This document shows positions 61,068 through 64,000 of a DNA stretch of 64,000 bases, piece after piece; the first letter of the stretch is position 1, and the number at the start of each line of letters is the position of its first letter. This DNA comes from Cellulosimicrobium sp. CUA-896 (GTDB lineage: Bacteria > Actinomycetota > Actinomycetes > Actinomycetales > Cellulomonadaceae): NCBI RefSeq assembly GCF_001942335.1, contig NZ_MKKH01000012.1, positions 1-64,000 on the forward strand. The letters are read 5' to 3'. A program made the translations under genes and the position numbers. Below the pieces are notes generated by a model. It worked only from the letters and a program-made list of their open reading frames with translations, did no database searches and was not told the origin of the DNA.

Positions 61068-61107
61068 CACGAACGGCTCGCCTCGGACCACGAGGCGAGC
61101 GTTCGTG
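61068..61107. terminator. Bidirectional terminator between chemotaxis and flagellar operons
   Basis: CACGAAC-G-GCTCGCCTCG (61068-61085, one bulged G) pairs with CGAGGCGAGC-GTTCGTG (61091-61107) around a 5-nt loop. The 17-bp stem lies between the convergent cheX-like and fliW genes. Confidence 0.85.
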
Positions 61108-61123
61108 CGTGCGCGGACGCGGA

Positions 61124-61489
61124 TCAGGCGGGTGCGAGCTCCCGGCGCAGCTCGTGGCCCTGGCCCTCGAGGATCGCCTGGACGGCGGCCCCGGTATCGG
61201 GGTGGACGAGGACGGGCGCGACGAGGTTCACGCTCACCGCACCGTGGCGGGCGTTCGCCACGACGAGCAGGACGGGCTCCTCGTCGCCCGCGCCGATGCG
61301 GTCGAGGTCGGCGGCGGGGATGGCCGGCGCGTAGTCCGGCACCCACCGCGTCGGGGTGAGGACGAGCATCTCGACGCCCGGGGCGTCGAGCGCGGCGAGC
61401 GTGTAGACGCCGTCGTCGTCCTCGGCCAGGAGCTCGAAGCGGCGGGCGTCGAGCCCGGGGGGCGGGGTCACGAAGGTGATGGCGGTCAT
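61124..61489 (-). CDS. fliW: Flagellar assembly factor FliW
   Basis: Protein of 121 residues that in other bacteria binds flagellin and CsrA to set filament protein synthesis. ATG at 61489 overlaps the flgL stop by one base (TGATG). It begins ITFVTPPPGLDARRFELL and has the FliW core LLVVANARHGAVSVNLVAPV ending in the conserved NLxAPVxV pattern. No csrA gene follows before the terminator, so its partner must lie elsewhere or be absent. Confidence 0.87.
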   Translation of the reverse strand: MTAITFVTPPPGLDARRFELLAEDDDGVYTLAALDAPGVEMLVLTPTRWVPDYAPAIPAADLDRIGAGDEEPVLLVVANARHGAVSVNLVAPVLVHPDTGAAVQAILEGQGHELRRELAPA

Positions 61490-62364
61490 CAGCGGATGTA
61501 GTCCATGAGAGAGGGCTGGAGGAGGTTGGCGCCGATGCTCAGGGTCGCCTGGTACGCGACCTGCTTGAGCTGCAGGTCGATGGCGAGCTCGGCGATGTCG
61601 GCGTCCTCGATGCCGGCGCGGCGCGTCTCGAGGCTCGTGCGCGTGCCGAGGTTGGTGTCCGCGGCCCGCTCGAGCTGGTTCTGGCGGGCGCCCACGGTCG
61701 TGTGCTGGGTGAGGACGGCGTCGAGGCGCGCGTCCACGGCCGCGAGGTGGCCGCCGGTGCCCGTGTTCGCCCGCAGGTCCGCCGCCACGGTGTCGAGCAG
61801 CGCGAAGACCGAGGTGGCGCCCTCGCCGAAGACGCTGGCGCCGTCGATGTCGACGCGGACGGTCGTGTCGACGCCGATGCGCCGTTCGACGCCGGTGCCG
61901 GCGCCGCCCGTGAAGGTGTAGTCGTCCCGGAAGGCGACGCCCTCGTCGGACGTGCCGGCGAACACGGTGCGGCCCAGGTACGTCGCGTTGGACTGGCGCA
62001 GCAGCTCGTCGCGCAGCTCCTCGACCTCGGCGGCGATGGCCTCGCGTGCCTCGGGGGACGCCGTGTCCGACGCCCCCTGGAGCACGAGGTCGCGCACCTT
62101 CTGCACGACGTCCGTCACCGTGCCGAGGGTCGTGTCGAGCGTCGCGAGCCAGCCGTCGCCGTTGGCGATGTTGCGCTCGTACTGCTGCTCGGTGGCGAGC
62201 TGGTTGCGCACCGTGAGCGCGTCCGCCGCGGAGGACGGGTCGCTCGACGCGCGCACGAGCTTGCGGCCGGACGTGCCCTGCTCCTGCAGCTCGGCGATCC
62301 GGGCCAGGTTGGACTGCAGGCTCCTCGTGACGTAGGACGCCTGCATCTGGTTGGTGATGCGCAC
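61489..62364 (-). CDS. flgL: Flagellar hook-filament junction protein FlgL
   Basis: Exported junction protein of 291 residues. GTG at 62364 starts MRITNQMQASYVTRSLQSNL, the N-terminal helix of the flagellin/HAP3 family. Further segments are ASDPSSAADALTVRNQLA, FAGTSDEGVAFRDDYTFTGG and the C-terminal coiled helix DADIAELAIDLQLKQVAYQA. N- and C-termini are complete, as needed for polymerisation. It lies between flgK and fliW in one operon. Confidence 0.95.
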   Translation of the reverse strand: MRITNQMQASYVTRSLQSNLARIAELQEQGTSGRKLVRASSDPSSAADALTVRNQLATEQQYERNIANGDGWLATLDTTLGTVTDVVQKVRDLVLQGASDTASPEAREAIAAEVEELRDELLRQSNATYLGRTVFAGTSDEGVAFRDDYTFTGGAGTGVERRIGVDTTVRVDIDGASVFGEGATSVFALLDTVAADLRANTGTGGHLAAVDARLDAVLTQHTTVGARQNQLERAADTNLGTRTSLETRRAGIEDADIAELAIDLQLKQVAYQATLSIGANLLQPSLMDYIR

Positions 62365-62394
62365 GGTTCTCCCCTCGCGGGCCGGTCGGCCGGG

Positions 62395-63815
62395 TTACAG
62401 GCCGACGCGGCCGGTGCGGTTGATGAGCTGGTCGAGCATCTCGTCGACGGCGGTGAGCACGCGCGCCGCGCCCTGGTAGGCGTGCTGGTACTGCATGAGG
62501 TTGACGGTCTCCTCGTCCAGCGAGACGGCGGACTGGGACAGCAGGTCGTTGAACGCCGCGGTCGACGCCGTGGTCGCGAGGCGCGCGTCGTAGCCCGCGG
62601 ACGCGGAGCGCACGGCGAGCTGCGTGACGTGCGCCGACCACGCCGCGTCGGGGCCGTCCTTCGCGAGACCGAGACCGGAGATGGCGTCCGCGACCGACCC
62701 GTCGAGCGCTCCCGCGCCGGCGGCGGCCGTCGCGACGCCACCGGGCTCCGTCACCGCGACGCGCAGCCCGGCGGCGGGCGGCTCGCCCGCGGCGAAGGTG
62801 AAGAAGGCGCCGCCCGGCGCTCCCGACGGAGTGAGCGCCGTGGCGTGCAGGGCGTTCACCTGGGTCGCGAGCTCGGTGGCGAGCGCGTCGTAGCCGGCCG
62901 CGGCCTGCGCGTAGACGCCCCCGTCCCCGGCGGGCGCCATGGCCGACAGGTGGCCGGCGAGCTCGCCGCCCTCGAGCGCGACGGGCACGCCGGCCCGGTG
63001 CGCCCACTCGAGCCGCACGGGGTCGCCGGCGGAGCCGTCGAGCGACGCCGAGCCGGCCAGGCGGACCTCGTTGACCCGGTTGCCGTCGACGAGGAAGTTG
63101 CCCCCGACGAGCACGTTGACCGTGCCGTCCGGGTTGCTGCTCGTCTGCGCGCCGGCGAGGCGCGCGAGCTCGGTCGTGAGGAGGTTGCGCTGGTCGACGA
63201 GCTCGTTGACCGAGCCGCCCTGCCCGCTCGCGTGAGAATCTGGACGTTGAGCGCCGCGATCTTGCCGGCGGCGGTGTTGACCTCCGAGACGAGCGAGCCG
63301 GCGGTCGTGCGCGCCTGGTCCCACGCCGTCTCGACGCGGCCGCGGCCCTCCACGAGCCGGTCGACGATCGCGCCGGCCTCCTCGATGACGACCCAGGCCT
63401 GCGCGTCCTCGCCGGGCGAGTTCGCGACGTCCTGCCACGCGCCCCAGAACGACTGGAGCGCGGCGGACAGGCCCGCGTCGGACGGCTCGCCGTGGATGTC
63501 CTCGACCGCCGTGTACGCGTCCGCGCGCACGCCGGAGTAGCCGTCGCTCGACGCCGTCTGGCGCACGCGCGCCTCGAGGAAGAGGTCGCCCAGGCGCGCG
63601 ACGCCGTCGATGCTCACGCCCTGGCCGTTGCGCGTGGTCTGCGCGAGGCGGCCGAGGCCCATCTCGCCGAGCGGAGCGACCGCCGACTGCTGGACGCGCT
63701 GGCGCGTGTAGCCCTCCGTGTTCACGTTGGACACGTTCTGGCCGGTGACGTCCATGCCCGCCTGGGCGGCGGTGAGCCCCCGGAAGGCGGTGTTGAGGAT
63801 GGCGAACGAGCTCAC
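62395..63815 (-). CDS. flgK: Flagellar hook-associated protein FlgK (one frameshift)
   Basis: Junction protein of about 473 residues after restoring one base near 63223-63229. GTG at 63815 follows AAGGGAG. N-terminal signature AFRGLTAAQAGMDVTGQNVS and NVNTEGYTRQR; the middle has VNELVDQRNLLTTELARLAG after the break; the C-terminus ends SAVSLDEETVNLMQYQHAYQ and DEMLDQLINRTG. The frame is lost at NVQILTRAG and resumes at GGSVNEL. It is short for FlgK, as is usual in actinobacteria. Confidence 0.93.
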
Positions 63816-63827
63816 GGAGCGACTCCC

Positions 63828-64000
63828 TTACAGGACCGTGTCGAAGAGGTGGGCGACCGACGACTGCGACGTGGCGGCGCCGGTGGCGTCGTACGTGCGC
63901 GCCTCCCCGCCGAGCGTCGCGAGCGTCTCCTGCGTCGAGCGCGCCGCGTGGTTCACGAACTGGGCGTTGGCGTCGCGGACCGTCTTGATGCGCACGGTCA
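63828..64000 (-). CDS. flgN: FlgN-like flagellar export chaperone, C-terminal part
   Basis: The last 57 codons of a gene that enters from the right edge, ending at TAA 63828-63830. They read VRDANAQFVNHAARSTQETL, then GGEARTYDATG and a short tail. A gene of this type just upstream of flgK is usually the FlgN chaperone for FlgK and FlgL, and the helix followed by a TYDATG-like tail fits. The call depends mainly on position because most of the protein is outside the window. Confidence 0.65.
   Translation of the reverse strand, partial: TVRIKTVRDANAQFVNHAARSTQETLATLGGEARTYDATGAATSQSSVAHLFDTVL

Overview
The window is high-GC DNA with dense, short-spaced genes, many GTG starts and GTGA/ATGA stop-start overlaps. 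This fits an Actinomycetota chromosome. A motile plant-polysaccharide degrader related to Cellulomonas/Cellulosimicrobium is my best guess, inferred from a GTP-dependent PEP carboxykinase, a RamB-like regulator, LacI-controlled sugar ABC systems, GH30/GH42 enzymes, a bacteriophytochrome and flagellar/chemotaxis genes. I saw no rRNA, tRNA, insertion sequence or CRISPR array, and no gap over 300 bp without a gene.

Layout. 1-939 is the N-terminal part of thioredoxin reductase, cut by the window edge. 1113-15693 is a carbohydrate-catabolism island. A LacI-PmoA (DUF6807) fusion regulator and an oxidoreductase face away from a sugar ABC transporter, a second oxidoreductase and a UxaA-type dehydratase. 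A convergent operon of oxidoreductase, DUF993 aldolase-like protein and TIM-barrel isomerase follows under its own LacI. Together these could form an oxidation, isomerisation, dehydration and aldol-cleavage route for an unknown sugar or sugar acid. 15791-20893 holds a KAS III-like enzyme, an epoxide-hydrolase-like protein with a divergent TetR and its palindrome, a GNAT enzyme, an aldo/keto reductase and a lone ABC ATPase. 21079-24216 is a light-input partner switch: a bacteriophytochrome with a PP2C output, facing an RsbW-like kinase and an RsbV-like STAS protein.

24400-34991 is a galactan-use locus: divergent LacI with two operators, two ABC permeases, binding protein, GH42 beta-galactosidase and a large secreted GH30 enzyme. 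35050-40546 has a DUF6194 protein, a double-MerR regulator, and the xylR(ROK)/xylAB divergon. 40643-46202 has trmL, a SnoaL-like protein, an ECF sigma with its YCII partner, a methyltransferase and pckG, divergent from a RamB-like regulator (46338-47825). Two unrecognised proteins and a small DUF7455 pair follow.

51166-61036 is a chemotaxis operon (cheA, cheW, two receptor genes, cheB, cheR, two CheY-like regulators, two CheX/CheC-like proteins). It converges on a flagellar filament-junction operon (flgN, flgK, flgL, fliW) that runs off the right edge.

Data quality. Sixteen otherwise intact genes carry 24 reading-frame breaks: 21 look like single missing bases and 3 like single extra bases. 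Two nearly identical receptor genes lack the same G at the same place. I treat these as probable consensus errors and give the full extent of each gene, noting each break.
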